This document shows, one piece after another, positions 34,879-44,847 of a DNA stretch of 64,000 bases. The notes beneath the pieces are model-generated. The model had not been told where the DNA came from. It did not search any database and saw nothing but the letters and a program-made list of their open reading frames with translations. The translations under genes and the position numbers were made by a program. Numbering within the stretch: position 1 is the first letter of the stretch; every line of letters starts with the position of its first letter. Source of the stretch: Mesorhizobium sp. M8A.F.Ca.ET.218.01.1.1 (GTDB lineage Bacteria > Pseudomonadota > Alphaproteobacteria > Rhizobiales > Rhizobiaceae); contig NZ_SRUZ01000002.1 of NCBI RefSeq assembly GCF_004791165.1, forward strand, positions 124,001-188,000, in the 5' to 3' direction.

Positions 34879-36060
34879 ATGAACGCGCCTAACGCCATGC
34901 AGACTGCCATTCGCGGCCGCTGGGCCGTGGCGGCCATTTTCCTCGCCAATGGCTTCCTGACCGGCAGCTGGGCGCCGCAGATTCCGGTGTTCCTGACGCG
35001 GCTGGATATCTCGAAATTCACGCTCGGCCTGCTGATCCTTTTGTTCGGCGCCGGCGCGGTCACCGCCATGACATGGTGCGGCCACCTGATCTCCAAACAT
35101 GGCTCGCGCACCGTGCTGCGCTGGTTCGGTCTCTGCGGCAGCCTCGGCCTTCTGATCGTGGCACTGGCGCCCGACGTGCCGCTGGCGGCCGTCGCCATGT
35201 TCATCTTCGGCGGCTCGATCGGCGGCATGGACGTGGCCATGAATGCCAATGCTGTGGTGGTGGAACGGCGGCTGGGGCGCGCCATCATGTCCTCCTCGCA
35301 CGGCTTCTGGAGCCTCGGCGGTTTCGCCGGCGGCGCCCTTGGCGGCTTTGCCATCCAGACTTATGGCCACCTCGCCCATGCTTCGGTGGTGACCGCGCTT
35401 GCCTTCGCGGCAATCGCGGCGGCGGTGCCCCATATCGTGGCCGAAAACAGACCGCAGGCGACCGAGCATCATAAATTCGCTTTGCCGGCAAACCCATTGG
35501 TCTACCTGATCGGCCTGATGGCCCTACTGACGATGATTTCCGAGGGCGCGGTGCTCGACTGGGCGGCGCTGTATCTGCGGCAGGAACTCGGCGCCGACCT
35601 CGCCGTCGCCGGCCTTGCCTACGCCGCCTTCTCCGGCGTCATGGCGATCATGCGCTTTTTCGGCGATGGCGTCCGCAACCGCTTCGGCGCGGTGATGACA
35701 CTGCGCGGCTCGGCCATCGTCGCGGCCGCCGGCATGCTGATCGCCGGCCTGTCACCCTCGCCCTGGCTCGCCATATCAGCTTTCGCGCTGTGCGGCTTCG
35801 GCATCGCCAACATGGTGCCGATCATCTTTTCGGCCGGCGGCAACCAGGAGGGCATGTCGTCGGGCACCGGCATGAGCGTCGTCACCACCATGGGGTATTC
35901 CGGCATTCTGGTGGCGCCGTCGGCGATCGGCTTCGTCGCCGAACATTCCAGCTTCGGCCCGATCTTCATCGCCATGTCGGCTCTGCTGATCGTCGTTCTT
36001 CTGATGGCCGGATTGGCTCACCGCGCCGAATTCGCTCCGGATGCCGCGCCCGCCGAATAG
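34879..36060 (+). CDS. MFS transporter
   Basis: A 393-residue permease with about 12 helices. It starts GRWAVAAIFLANGFLTGSW, and SLGGFAGGALGGFAIQTYG lies in the fifth helix region. The short form and motifs resemble YbjJ-like MFS proteins (inner-membrane members of unclear substrate). Its 3' end overlaps the convergent LysR gene by 43 bp. Confidence 0.87.
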   Translation: MNAPNAMQTAIRGRWAVAAIFLANGFLTGSWAPQIPVFLTRLDISKFTLGLLILLFGAGAVTAMTWCGHLISKHGSRTVLRWFGLCGSLGLLIVALAPDVPLAAVAMFIFGGSIGGMDVAMNANAVVVERRLGRAIMSSSHGFWSLGGFAGGALGGFAIQTYGHLAHASVVTALAFAAIAAAVPHIVAENRPQATEHHKFALPANPLVYLIGLMALLTMISEGAVLDWAALYLRQELGADLAVAGLAYAAFSGVMAIMRFFGDGVRNRFGAVMTLRGSAIVAAAGMLIAGLSPSPWLAISAFALCGFGIANMVPIIFSAGGNQEGMSSGTGMSVVTTMGYSGILVAPSAIGFVAEHSSFGPIFIAMSALLIVVLLMAGLAHRAEFAPDAAPAE

Positions 36061-36932
36061 CGTTTCAGTTCCTCGTGGAGAAAATCCGCCACGCGGCGGA
36101 TACGCACGCTGCCGCGCACGTCGCGATGCATGGCCAGCCATACCGGCAGGGCAGGCAATGGCAGGCCTGGCAACAGCTTTTCCACCAGCGGATCGCGGTC
36201 TGCCAACGGCTCCTGGCCAAGGCCAATGCCGTTTCCCGCCCGCACGGCTTCCCAGAGCACGACCTGATTGTCCGCCCTGAAACGAAAACTGTTTCGGGTG
36301 ACCGGGGCGCCATACTGGGAAAAGGCTCGGATCATCTCGTCGCTGCGATCGAAGCCGATCAGCGCGTGATCGACGAGATCGGCAGGCTCCAGCGGGCGCC
36401 CGTGCCTCTCCAGATAGCAGATGGCCGCGCAGGCGCAGAGCGCGATATCGCAGACCTTGCGTGCCATCAGTTCGTTCTGCGCCGGCTTGACCATGCGAAT
36501 GGCGATGTCGGCATCCCGGCGCAGCAGGTTCTCGACCTGGTTCGAGGCAACGATCTCGACCTCGATGCCGGGTTCCTCGATGCCGAGCCGTGTCATCATG
36601 CCGGGCAGCACATAGGCGGCCACCACTTCGCTGGCGGCAATCCGCACCGTGCCTTCGATCGCTTCGACCGAACCCAGCGCCAGTAATGAGAAGGCGCTTG
36701 CCTGTTCGCTTACGGCCTTGCCACGTTCGAACAGGGTGCTGCCGGCTTCCGTCAGTTCATAGCCGCGTCGTCCGCGCCGGAACAAGGTGACGCCCAGCGC
36801 CTGCTCGAGTTCGCCGATATGACGGCCAAGCGTCGGCTGGCTGGCCGAGAGCTTGCGCGCCGCAGCCGACAGGCTGCCGGTTTCCGCCACGGTGACGAAA
36901 CTCTTGATCAGGTTCCAATCGATATCATCCAT
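36018..36932 (-). CDS. LysR-family transcriptional regulator
   Basis: A 304-residue regulator. The HTH is LIKSFVTVAETGSLSAAARK, then LSASQPTLGRHIGELEQALG. The C-terminal inducer domain covers residues 90-295, with VRIAASEVVAAYVLPGMM. It is divergent from the NAD(P)-dependent oxidoreductase at 37028, its likely target. Its end overlaps the MFS gene on the opposite strand. Confidence 0.9.
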   Translation of the reverse strand: MDDIDWNLIKSFVTVAETGSLSAAARKLSASQPTLGRHIGELEQALGVTLFRRGRRGYELTEAGSTLFERGKAVSEQASAFSLLALGSVEAIEGTVRIAASEVVAAYVLPGMMTRLGIEEPGIEVEIVASNQVENLLRRDADIAIRMVKPAQNELMARKVCDIALCACAAICYLERHGRPLEPADLVDHALIGFDRSDEMIRAFSQYGAPVTRNSFRFRADNQVVLWEAVRAGNGIGLGQEPLADRDPLVEKLLPGLPLPALPVWLAMHRDVRGSVRIRRVADFLHEELKRYSAGAASGANSAR

Positions 36933-36944
36933 TCATTTATGAAT
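36931..36944. promoter_or_regulatory. Palindrome at the LysR start, candidate autoregulatory site
   Basis: ATTCAT-TT-ATGAAT is a perfect inverted repeat that overlaps the LysR start codon (start at 36932). The 95-bp gap to the divergent oxidoreductase is AT-rich and must hold both promoters. LysR proteins commonly repress themselves from such sites. Confidence 0.4.
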
Positions 36945-37027
36945 ATCAAAACTCCATTCCTAGTCAATTTTCATTCGCAGATGAGGCAATCATATTCGAG
37001 CTGCAAACACCAACACGGAGACCTGAA

Positions 37028-37987
37028 ATGACCAAGATCGCAATCCTCGGTGCCAATGGCCGGCTCGGCCGCGTCGTTGCCAAAGCCTTCATCGACGCCG
37101 GCTTCGACGTCCGCACCGTCACTCGCACCGGCAAGGTGCCGGCAGAGCTCGCAGGCGCCACCGCGGTTGCTGGCGATGCGCTGGACCGTCAATCGCTGAT
37201 CCGGTCCACCGAGGACGTCGACATCATCTTCAACGGGCTGAACCCGATCTACACCGACTGGGGCAAGTGCCTGCCGATGGCCGAAAATGTCATGGCCGCC
37301 TGCCATGCGAATGGCACGGTGCATCTCTTCCCCGGCACGGTCTACAATTACGGCTCGCCCATGCCGGCGGTGATCACGGAAGACACCCCCTTCCACCCGA
37401 CCACTGAAAAAGGCCGCATTCGCTGCGCCATGGAGGATTTGTTCCGTCGTGAGGCCGAGGCGGGCCGCGTGCGCACCATCCTTCTGCGCGCCGGCGATTT
37501 TTTCGGCGGTACCGGCAGCGGCTCCTGGTTCGACCTGGTCGTTGCCGCCAAGATCAACAAGGGCATCTACACAGCGCCCGGTCCGGCCGACCTTGTGCAT
37601 GAATGGGCCTATCTGCCGGACTTCGCGGTCGGCTTCGTCGCGCTGGCCAGCAATCTCGACAAGCTCGGCTTCTATGAGGCGCTGAATTTTCCAGGCCACG
37701 CCATCACCGATCTCGAGATCAAAGCCGCCGCCGAGAAAGCCATTGGCCGCCAGTTGAAGATGACGGCGATGCCCTGGTGGGTGCTGCGCGCCGGCAGTCC
37801 GTTCGTGGCGATGTGGCGTGAGATCGTCTCGATGTCCTATCTGCGCTTCGAACCCCACCAATTGGTCTCGACGCGGCTGGAAAGCATCATCGGCGAGGTC
37901 CCGCATACACCGCTCGATCAAGCGGTCGCCGAGGCCCTTGAGGATATCGGGATCGCTACGGTGAATAGCGCCGCGGAAGCTGCCTGA
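37028..37987 (+). CDS. NAD(P)-dependent oxidoreductase / NmrA-like epimerase family protein
   Basis: A 319-residue atypical SDR. It has the NAD(P)-binding ILGANGRLGRVVAKAFIDAG, a conserved LFPGTVYNYGSPM in the position of the SDR active-site Tyr, and ILLRAGDFFGGTGSGSWFD. The family includes NmrA-like sensors and sugar epimerases; catalysis here is not certain. Divergent LysR control suggests an inducible reductase. Confidence 0.83.
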   Translation: MTKIAILGANGRLGRVVAKAFIDAGFDVRTVTRTGKVPAELAGATAVAGDALDRQSLIRSTEDVDIIFNGLNPIYTDWGKCLPMAENVMAACHANGTVHLFPGTVYNYGSPMPAVITEDTPFHPTTEKGRIRCAMEDLFRREAEAGRVRTILLRAGDFFGGTGSGSWFDLVVAAKINKGIYTAPGPADLVHEWAYLPDFAVGFVALASNLDKLGFYEALNFPGHAITDLEIKAAAEKAIGRQLKMTAMPWWVLRAGSPFVAMWREIVSMSYLRFEPHQLVSTRLESIIGEVPHTPLDQAVAEALEDIGIATVNSAAEAA

Positions 37988-38037
37988 GGCTCGTCGCGGC
38001 CAAGCCGCCAGCGGCTGTCGATGGACGAAGCGGCCGC

Positions 38038-38196
38038 TCAGATCCGCCCCACCAACAGCAACACAAGGACGACCACAAGCACCACGCCGAGAACGCCCGA
38101 CGGGCCATATCCCCAGGAGCGCGAGTGGGGCCAGGCCGGAACCGCACCGATCAGGACAAGGATCAGGACGATGATGAGGATGGTGCTGATCGGCAT
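38038..38196 (-). CDS. DUF3309 small membrane protein
   Basis: A 52-residue protein: one helix (ILIIVLILVLIGAVPAW), the conserved PHSRSWGYGPSG loop, and a second helix (LGVVLVVVLVLLLVGRI). This is the full DUF3309 pattern. Such proteins are small inner-membrane proteins of unknown role, often stress induced. Confidence 0.85.
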   Translation of the reverse strand: MPISTILIIVLILVLIGAVPAWPHSRSWGYGPSGVLGVVLVVVLVLLLVGRI

Positions 38197-38263
38197 GGCA
38201 AATTCCCCGCTCTGCGTTGTGCTTCCAAGACAATGCTTGGCATTGACCCTTGGGGAAAATGCA

Positions 38264-38294
38264 AAAGGCCGCCCGGTTGTTCCAGGCGGCCTTT
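38264..38294 (-). terminator. Rho-independent terminator of the RND operon
   Basis: On the minus strand AAAGGCCGCC and GGCGGCCTTT form a 10-bp stem around an 11-nt loop, followed by a T. It starts 22 bp after the pump gene stops. Confidence 0.75.
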
Positions 38295-38315
38295 GCCGTT
38301 CATTGGGAAGTCTGC

Positions 38316-41300
38316 CTACTCCGCAGCTTTCGGGAAGGCGATCGCCGGCACGTCGTCTGCTGCCGGCGTGTCCGACGAGATCTCGCCCTTGCCACGCCGG
38401 AACAGGCGGCCGAACCAACCGCGCCGCTCGCCGGGCTTGATCTTGGCACGCGTGAACACCATCAGCATCGACGGCGTCACCACCAGGGTCAGGATGGTGG
38501 CGAAGGACAGGCCGAAGACGATCGCCGAGGACAGCGAAATCCACCATTGCGTCGACGGCGCGTTGATCGTCGTCTCGTGATGGAAGATTTCGAGCCCGAG
38601 CCCGAAGGCGATCGGCAGCACGCCGAGAATGGCCGACACCGCCGTCAGCACCACCGGGCGGGCACGCTCGCGGCAGGTCTGCAGCACCGCGTCCATCTTG
38701 TCCCAGCCTTCCTCGCGCAGCCGGTCATAGGTGTCGATCAGCACGATGTTGTTGTTCACCACCACGCCGGCCAGCGCGATGACGCCGATGCCCGACATGA
38801 CGATGCCGAACGTCTCGCCTGTTATCAGCAGTCCGAGGAACACGCCGATCGTCGCCATGACCACGCAGGACAGCACCAGCCAGACGCTGGTGAACTTGTT
38901 GAACTGCGCCAGCAGCACCAGGAAGATCAGGAAGATCGCGGCACCGAAGGCCTTGCTGAGGAAGGCGCTGGCCTCCGCGCTGTCCTCGTTGGAGCCGGCC
39001 AGCTTCCAGCGTATGCCGCTGCCAAGATTCATGTCGGTGACGGCCTGGGTGACCTCCTGCTGCACGGCGGCGACCTGAGCGCCGGCGGCAACGTTGGCTT
39101 GCACCACCACGGTGCGGGCGCCGTCGATGCGGTTGAGGATGCCGACGCTCGGCTTTGCCTTGCGGACGACGAAGTTCGAGATCGGCACCGACCCTTGAGA
39201 GGTTTGCACCCTGAGCTCGTCGAGCGTCGACAGCGTGCGCCGGTCCTCCGGCAAGCGCAGGCGGATGTCGACAGCCTTGTCGGCGCCGGCGGGCCGGTAT
39301 TCCGAAAGCTTCAGGCCGTTGGTGACGAGCTGCACCACCGTCCCGACCGAGGTCGGGCTGATGCCATACTGGGCTGCCTTGGCCCGGTCGACATCGAGTG
39401 CCCAGTCGACGCCAGGCGGCGGCAAGCCATCGGAAATGTCGATGACACCGCGCACCTTGGCGATGCGCGCGGCGACAGCGCGCGCCTTCTCGTCGAGCCC
39501 CTTGGGATCGATGGCCGAGAGCCTGATCTGGATCGGCTTGCCGGTCGGCGGGCCTGCTTCCGGCACCCGAACCTCGACATCGACGCCGGGAATGCCGGCC
39601 ATGACGCCACGCAGGTCGTTCAGAATATCGTTGGCCGATTTGCGCTCGCGCCAATCGATGAATTCGTACTGGATGACGCCGACGACGTCTTCGGGCACGT
39701 CCTGGCCACCGCCGTCGGATTTGCCGACGCGTGTATAGACCGACTTCACGCCCGGCCAGCCGAGCAGCCGGTTTTCGGCAATCTTGGTCGCGGTATCCAT
39801 TTCGGCCAGCGAAAGGTTGCCGCGGGCATGCACATAGAGCAGGCCGTAATCGGGTTCGACGCTCGGGAAGAACTCGACGCCGGCACCGTACTTCGAATAA
39901 CCGACGAAGATGCCGGCCAGCAAGACGACGGTGAGCACCATCACGGTGATGGGGAAGCGCACCGCCTGCTTGACGACAGCCATGTACCAGCCATCGCGAT
40001 TGCCATCCTCGTGATGCTGCGGCGCCTTGGCGAAGATCGCACCCAGCGTCGGCGCGAAGACCAGTGCATAGAGCATCGATGCCGACAGCGTGACGATCAG
40101 CGTGATCGGCATGTACTTCATGAAATCGCCAATGATCCCCGGCCAGAACAGCAGCGGCGAGAAGGCGGCGATGCGGGTCATCGTTGCCGCGATGACCGGA
40201 CCGGCCATGCGCTTGGCGGCGAGCGCGAAGGCTTCCTGCTTCGGCATGCCCTCGCTCATCCGTCGCTCGGCGAACTCGGTGACGATGATGGCATCATCGA
40301 CCAGCATGCCGACCGCCAGGATCAGGCTGAACAGCACGATCATGTTGATCGTGTAGCCCATCATGGCGAGCAGCAGGATGCCGATCAGGAACGATGACGG
40401 GATGGCGAGGCCAATGAGCAGCGAGGCTCGACCGGACAGCGCGTAGAGGATGACGATGAACACCAGGATCACCGCGATCATCACGTGGTTCTGCAGATCG
40501 CCGAGCAACTGGTTGACGAAGACCGACTTGTCCTGCGTGTAGGTGACGTGCATGCCTTCGGGCATGGTCTTGACGAAGGTGTCGGACACCTCCCTGACCT
40601 TGGTCAGCGTGTCGATCAGATTGGCGCCGATGCGCTTCTTGACCTCGATGGCGATGGCCGGCTTGCCGTTGAGGCGCGTGATCGTCGTGGCATCGGCGAA
40701 GGTCGAGCGGATGGTCGCGATGTCCTTGGCCTGAACCACGGCATTGGGACCGGCGACCACGGGAAGTGCCGCCACATCCTCGGGCGTCTCGATCAGCGAC
40801 GGCACCTTGACGGCGTATTTACCCTGCGAGCCCTCGATGTTGCCGGCGGCGACCAGGCTGTTGGACGCGCCGACAGCGCCGATCAATTGTTCGAGTTGCA
40901 AGCCGTAGGAAGACAGCTTCATCGGATCGATGACGACTTCGACCAGATCGTCGCGGGAGCCTTGCAGCGAGCCTTCGAGGACGCCGGGCACTTCCTCGAT
41001 ACGGTCGCGCAGTTCGCGCGCCGCGGCCGCCAGCACGCGTTCGGGCAATTCGCCAGACAGCGTTACGACGAGCACAGGGAATTCGGAAATGTTGACCTCG
41101 GTGACGACGGGCTCCTCGGCCGCCTGCGGCAGGTCGGCCTTGCCGTCCTGAACCTTGGAGCGCGTATCCTGCAGCGCCGTCGCCAGGTTGGTCTGCGGCT
41201 GGAACTCGACCAGCACATAGCCGCCGCCCTGGAAAGCGGCCGAGCGCATCTCCTTGAGGCCTTTCAGGCTCTTCAGCTTGCTTTCCATCGGCCGCAGCAG

Positions 41301-41486
41301 AAGGCGCTCGGAATCTTCAGGCGAAATGCCTTGATAGATCAGGCTGACATACATCATCGGAATCGGAACGTCGGGCTCCGCTTCCTTCGGCGTCGACTGA
41401 TAGGCGACCCAGCCTGCAATCAGCAGGAAGACCAGGACCGAGATGGTCAGGCGGGCATTGTTGATTGCGAGTCTGACGATATCCAT
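38316..41486 (-). CDS. RND efflux transporter, inner-membrane permease subunit
   Basis: A 1056-residue pump with about 12 membrane helices and two large periplasmic loops (roughly 35-335 and 560-870). N-terminal TM1 is ISVLVFLLIAGWVAYQSTP. The central block GRASLLIGLAIPSSFLIGIL and LVDDAIIVTEFAERRMSEGM carry the proton-relay Asp pair region. The C-terminus has GVVVNNNIVLIDTYDRLREE. It belongs to the AcrB/MexF-like superfamily. With the adaptor encoded upstream it exports drugs or metabolites using the proton gradient; an outer-membrane factor must come from elsewhere. Confidence 0.94.
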   Translation of the reverse strand: MDIVRLAINNARLTISVLVFLLIAGWVAYQSTPKEAEPDVPIPMMYVSLIYQGISPEDSERLLLRPMESKLKSLKGLKEMRSAAFQGGGYVLVEFQPQTNLATALQDTRSKVQDGKADLPQAAEEPVVTEVNISEFPVLVVTLSGELPERVLAAAARELRDRIEEVPGVLEGSLQGSRDDLVEVVIDPMKLSSYGLQLEQLIGAVGASNSLVAAGNIEGSQGKYAVKVPSLIETPEDVAALPVVAGPNAVVQAKDIATIRSTFADATTITRLNGKPAIAIEVKKRIGANLIDTLTKVREVSDTFVKTMPEGMHVTYTQDKSVFVNQLLGDLQNHVMIAVILVFIVILYALSGRASLLIGLAIPSSFLIGILLLAMMGYTINMIVLFSLILAVGMLVDDAIIVTEFAERRMSEGMPKQEAFALAAKRMAGPVIAATMTRIAAFSPLLFWPGIIGDFMKYMPITLIVTLSASMLYALVFAPTLGAIFAKAPQHHEDGNRDGWYMAVVKQAVRFPITVMVLTVVLLAGIFVGYSKYGAGVEFFPSVEPDYGLLYVHARGNLSLAEMDTATKIAENRLLGWPGVKSVYTRVGKSDGGGQDVPEDVVGVIQYEFIDWRERKSANDILNDLRGVMAGIPGVDVEVRVPEAGPPTGKPIQIRLSAIDPKGLDEKARAVAARIAKVRGVIDISDGLPPPGVDWALDVDRAKAAQYGISPTSVGTVVQLVTNGLKLSEYRPAGADKAVDIRLRLPEDRRTLSTLDELRVQTSQGSVPISNFVVRKAKPSVGILNRIDGARTVVVQANVAAGAQVAAVQQEVTQAVTDMNLGSGIRWKLAGSNEDSAEASAFLSKAFGAAIFLIFLVLLAQFNKFTSVWLVLSCVVMATIGVFLGLLITGETFGIVMSGIGVIALAGVVVNNNIVLIDTYDRLREEGWDKMDAVLQTCRERARPVVLTAVSAILGVLPIAFGLGLEIFHHETTINAPSTQWWISLSSAIVFGLSFATILTLVVTPSMLMVFTRAKIKPGERRGWFGRLFRRGKGEISSDTPAADDVPAIAFPKAAE

Positions 41487-41564
41487 GACTTATGCCTGCT
41501 GTTGGCTTCGGGAGTGGCGAACGGACACGCTGTCGCCGGGCAAGGCCCGGCGCCGGCGCCGGCG

Positions 41565-42743
41565 CTACTGCGTCCCGGCGGTGGCATCGCCGATCAGCTT
41601 GTTGATAGTCGCCTGGTCGGCCTCGACGGGCTTAACCTCATCGCCTTCCTTCACCAGTTCCTGGCCGGCGACGATGATGCGCGCATCCGCCAGGATGCCG
41701 CCAAGCACGAGACCGGTCGGCGTGTCGTCGACCAGGTCGATCGGGAAGAACGCCACCTTGTTGTCCTTGCCCACGGCGCGGATGCCGAGGTCGCCCTTGT
41801 CGCCCAGCGTCACCACCGAGCGCGGCAAAAGCACGGCGTCGGTCGGCAACGCGCTGAGCTGGATTTCCGCCGTCATGCCGGCCGGCACCGAGCCATCGGC
41901 ATTGGGGATGGCGATCTCGACGCGGAAGGTGCGGGTCGCCGACGAGGCGTCGCGGCTGATATAGCGCACGGTGCCTTCGACGGTCTGGCCGCTGACCAGC
42001 CGAACGCTGGCCTTGTCACCGATCTTGAGATAGCCGAGGTCGCGCTCGCTGATCTCGCCGCGCGCGATCACCGGATCGAGCTTGAGGATGGTGGCCACCT
42101 CGCCGCCCTGCATGACGGAGCTGCCCAGTTCCACCGGCACCCGGTCGATGACGCCGTCAAACGGAGCCTTCACTTCGTTGCGGTCGAGCTCGGCCTGCGC
42201 GGTGTCCAGCTGGGATTGCGCCTGGGTCAAATTGGAGCGGGCGGTGTCGAGCTGCAGCTTCGGCAAATTACCTGTCTTGGCCAGCCGCTCGGCCGCATCG
42301 AGCTCGGCCCTGCGCTGCGCCACGAGCTGCTTGGCATTGTCGACCATCGAGATCTTTTCCTCGGCGGCGAGCATCAGCACAAGGTCGCCGGTCTTGACGT
42401 GATCGCCTTGCTTGACAGGCAGCTTGTCGATGACGCCGGCAACGCGGGTTGCCAGTACCGCGCGCTTGTCGGCCTCGGTCAGCCCGGAAATGCGGATGGC
42501 GCGCGCATAGGTCTTGCGCGGCGGTGTCACCACCGCGACGGTGCGCAGCGTGGCCTTGGGTTCGGCTTCCGCCGTCTTCGGCTTGCTCGCGTCCGGCGCC
42601 TTGCCCTCGACCTCGGCTGCCTTGGCCTTGTTGGCCGCTACGCTGCCAACCGATGAGAACTCGCCTGTCGCCATCCACGCCGCGAAACCGATGAGCACAA
42701 CAATGGCTGCAAGCTTGTGAAACCTGATTTTAGGCATCGTCAT
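41565..42743 (-). CDS. RND efflux periplasmic adaptor subunit (membrane-fusion protein)
   Basis: A 392-residue adaptor with a signal/anchor helix (about 10-25). The barrel-sandwich hybrid starts ISGLTEADKRAVLATRVAGV and VKQGDHVKTGDLVLML; a coiled-coil hairpin follows (AKQLVAQRRAELDAAERLAK, LTQAQSQLDTAQAELDRNEV), then APFDGVIDRVPVELGS and a beta-barrel. It links the pump to an outer-membrane channel. The 78-bp gap to the pump gene contains a GC-rich palindromic run. ATG at 42737 is an alternative start. Confidence 0.93.
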   Translation of the reverse strand: MTMPKIRFHKLAAIVVLIGFAAWMATGEFSSVGSVAANKAKAAEVEGKAPDASKPKTAEAEPKATLRTVAVVTPPRKTYARAIRISGLTEADKRAVLATRVAGVIDKLPVKQGDHVKTGDLVLMLAAEEKISMVDNAKQLVAQRRAELDAAERLAKTGNLPKLQLDTARSNLTQAQSQLDTAQAELDRNEVKAPFDGVIDRVPVELGSSVMQGGEVATILKLDPVIARGEISERDLGYLKIGDKASVRLVSGQTVEGTVRYISRDASSATRTFRVEIAIPNADGSVPAGMTAEIQLSALPTDAVLLPRSVVTLGDKGDLGIRAVGKDNKVAFFPIDLVDDTPTGLVLGGILADARIIVAGQELVKEGDEVKPVEADQATINKLIGDATAGTQ

Positions 42744-43564
42744 TTTTCCACTGCGGGTTCGGCCAGCACCGCGTCTTATGATGCGGGCGCGTCGCCGATA
42801 TGGGTGCGCGCCTGACCGGGTTCAAATTGCCGTGATCGGCGAGCGCGCTTCTACATCAAAGTTGCACCGCAATATAGTCCGAAAGTTGCAGCAGCATTGC
42901 GTAGCCGCACAAGCTGTGGCCGCCATGAAACGGTTCTTCGTGACTTGCCAGTCTACTTGACGAAGCGGCCCGCCGGCTCACGATCCGGCCTGAAACGCAG
43001 GCGACGGGCGACCAGCCCTGATCGCCATGGCCGTCTCCGGCATAGAGCCGCGATCCGCTTCGCTTCGCTGATTGAAGTGCAGGCACGAACCGACAATCCG
43101 CGTCGCCGCTATCGGCGAGGGACTAGGGGCTGCGGCACCACAACGCCTGGCCAAGATCTTGGAATCGCTCGGGAAAAGGCGCGGCAGCTGCTTCGGATCA
43201 GGCGTGCCGATCCCGATGCGCCGAGGTCGAACCAGATGCTGAAAACACCAATGCGCTGACAGTATTACGTCCCGCCCATCGTGTCCTGATACGCGCGACG
43301 ACGGGGTCGGCGCGAGACTGGCGCGAGAACGCCGGGTGTGTTTCGTCCCATTCGCAATTCTGGATCGAGCGTTGCGCCCGATGCCTCAGAACGCCCCCGG
43401 GGCCGGCGCCATCCGATCGTCAGTGGCAACAGACGTCAGCATGATGACGGCTCTCCCGCACGCCAAGGTTGCTGTCACACCAACGCTGAACCAGGCGCTG
43501 CTCCGGAAGCTTGGCCACGAGTGCCGGCAAACGCTGCCCCCTCTTGAAGCCAGTTCCGTCAGGT
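42744..43564. other. 821-bp gene-poor gap
   Basis: No convincing gene is seen on either strand. Open frames here have shadow-like composition. One short plus-strand stretch ending at 43259 (IAREKARQLLRIRRADPDA) faintly recalls the N-terminal arm-binding region of tyrosine integrases, but no catalytic part is present. The promoter of the RND operon should lie near 42750-42900. Confidence 0.4.
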
Positions 43565-44695
43565 TCAGGCCCGACGGCGCTCCGCCTCCGGGTTCTTGCG
43601 AACGGCGAGAAATTCCTTCACCCGACGGCCCGGTGCGGGACCGCGCATCGGCTTGAACCCGTCATCGAGTTCGCCCGAAAGATCGAGCGTTGCATGCTTG
43701 CCGACCGCATCGTAATTCTCCTCCAGCCAATCGCTGGCGGCGGTGCGGCCGAGGTCGCGCAGATAGGTCAGGAAGGCCCACTCGGCATTGACCTTGGAGG
43801 ATGCCGACAGATCCTTGAACGCCTCGTCGGCGTCGATGCGATGCATGCGGATGTCGCGGTATTCGCCATGCGGCAGACGCCCGGCGGCGATCAGTTCCTT
43901 GACGAAGGCGATCGAGCGGAATTCGCGCAGCAGCCCGGCATTGAAGGTGATCTCGTCGATGCGGTTCTGGATCTCGTTGGCGCTTCTAGGTGTCCCCTCG
44001 CGCACCACCGGATTGATCTGCACCAGAAGCACGTCCTCGGTCGCCGCCGTCTTGAAGAACGGGTAGAGCGCCGGATTGCCGCCATAACCGCCATCCCAGT
44101 AGGGCACGCCCTTGATCTCGACGGCACGGAACAATTGCGGCAGGCAGGCCGAGGCCATCACCGTATCGAGGTCGATCTCGCCATCGGAAAACACCCGCAA
44201 TTGCCCTGTCTCGACATTGGTGGCGGAGATGAACAGTTCCATCGACTTGCAGGCGCGGACATTCTTGAAGTCGATCTCCCGCGCGACGACGTCGCGCAGC
44301 GGATTGAGGCCGAGCGGATTGGCGACATAGGGCGAGAACACCCGCGACATGGTGTCGAAGAAGACATAGCCCGGCGTGTTCTCGATCGACCAGTTGCCCC
44401 AGGCAACATCCCACGGCATGCGCTGCACCGGGCTGAACCGGCCCTTCGCCGCCACCGCATGCCAGAAATCGTCCAGCTTCTTGCGCGCGCCCTCGACTCC
44501 GCCGCGGACAAAGCCGTCAGCCAGCGCCACCGCGTTCATGGCGCCGGCGCTGGTGCCGGAAACGGCCGATATCTCCAGCCTGCCGTCCTCCAGCAGTCGG
44601 TCGAGCACGCCCCAGGAGAAGGCGCCGTGCGAGCCGCCGCCCTGAAGCGCGATGTTGATCTTCTTCTTTTCCTCCGCCTTGCCGTTCTTCGTCAT
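43565..44695 (-). CDS. Patatin-like phospholipase family protein
   Basis: A 376-residue acyl hydrolase. The oxyanion motif is LQGGGSHGAFSWG (residues 18-29), the nucleophile Ser49 is in GTSAGA, and the dyad Asp201 in DGGYGGNP. The domain covers residues 12-215; the rest is a family-specific helical extension. It should hydrolyse lipid acyl esters in the cytoplasm. Patatin proteins near PHA genes sometimes act in granule or lipid turnover, but the pha genes are 4 kb away, so this is only a possibility. Confidence 0.9.
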   Translation of the reverse strand: MTKNGKAEEKKKINIALQGGGSHGAFSWGVLDRLLEDGRLEISAVSGTSAGAMNAVALADGFVRGGVEGARKKLDDFWHAVAAKGRFSPVQRMPWDVAWGNWSIENTPGYVFFDTMSRVFSPYVANPLGLNPLRDVVAREIDFKNVRACKSMELFISATNVETGQLRVFSDGEIDLDTVMASACLPQLFRAVEIKGVPYWDGGYGGNPALYPFFKTAATEDVLLVQINPVVREGTPRSANEIQNRIDEITFNAGLLREFRSIAFVKELIAAGRLPHGEYRDIRMHRIDADEAFKDLSASSKVNAEWAFLTYLRDLGRTAASDWLEENYDAVGKHATLDLSGELDDGFKPMRGPAPGRRVKEFLAVRKNPEAERRRA

Positions 44696-44847
44696 GGCGT
44701 TCCTGTCATCCTGATGCGCCGGCCTGCCCCTACGTCATTGGAAGGAAGCAGCTGTCGCCGGCTTATGTTGCAGTGCAGCATATAAGGACGGACCAAGGCA
44801 AGAACACGAACACGGTCGCGTGATCACATGAAATTTCGGTCATGTCG

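Noticed and set aside
38250..42656. Two frames of more than 700 codons antisense to the RND pump and adaptor genes
   Set aside because: No domain character and biased composition; the minus-strand genes explain the region.
42897..43259. 120-codon frame in the gap after the RND adaptor gene
   Set aside because: Arg-rich shadow-like composition with no clear domain; kept only as a weak integrase-like trace in the findings.
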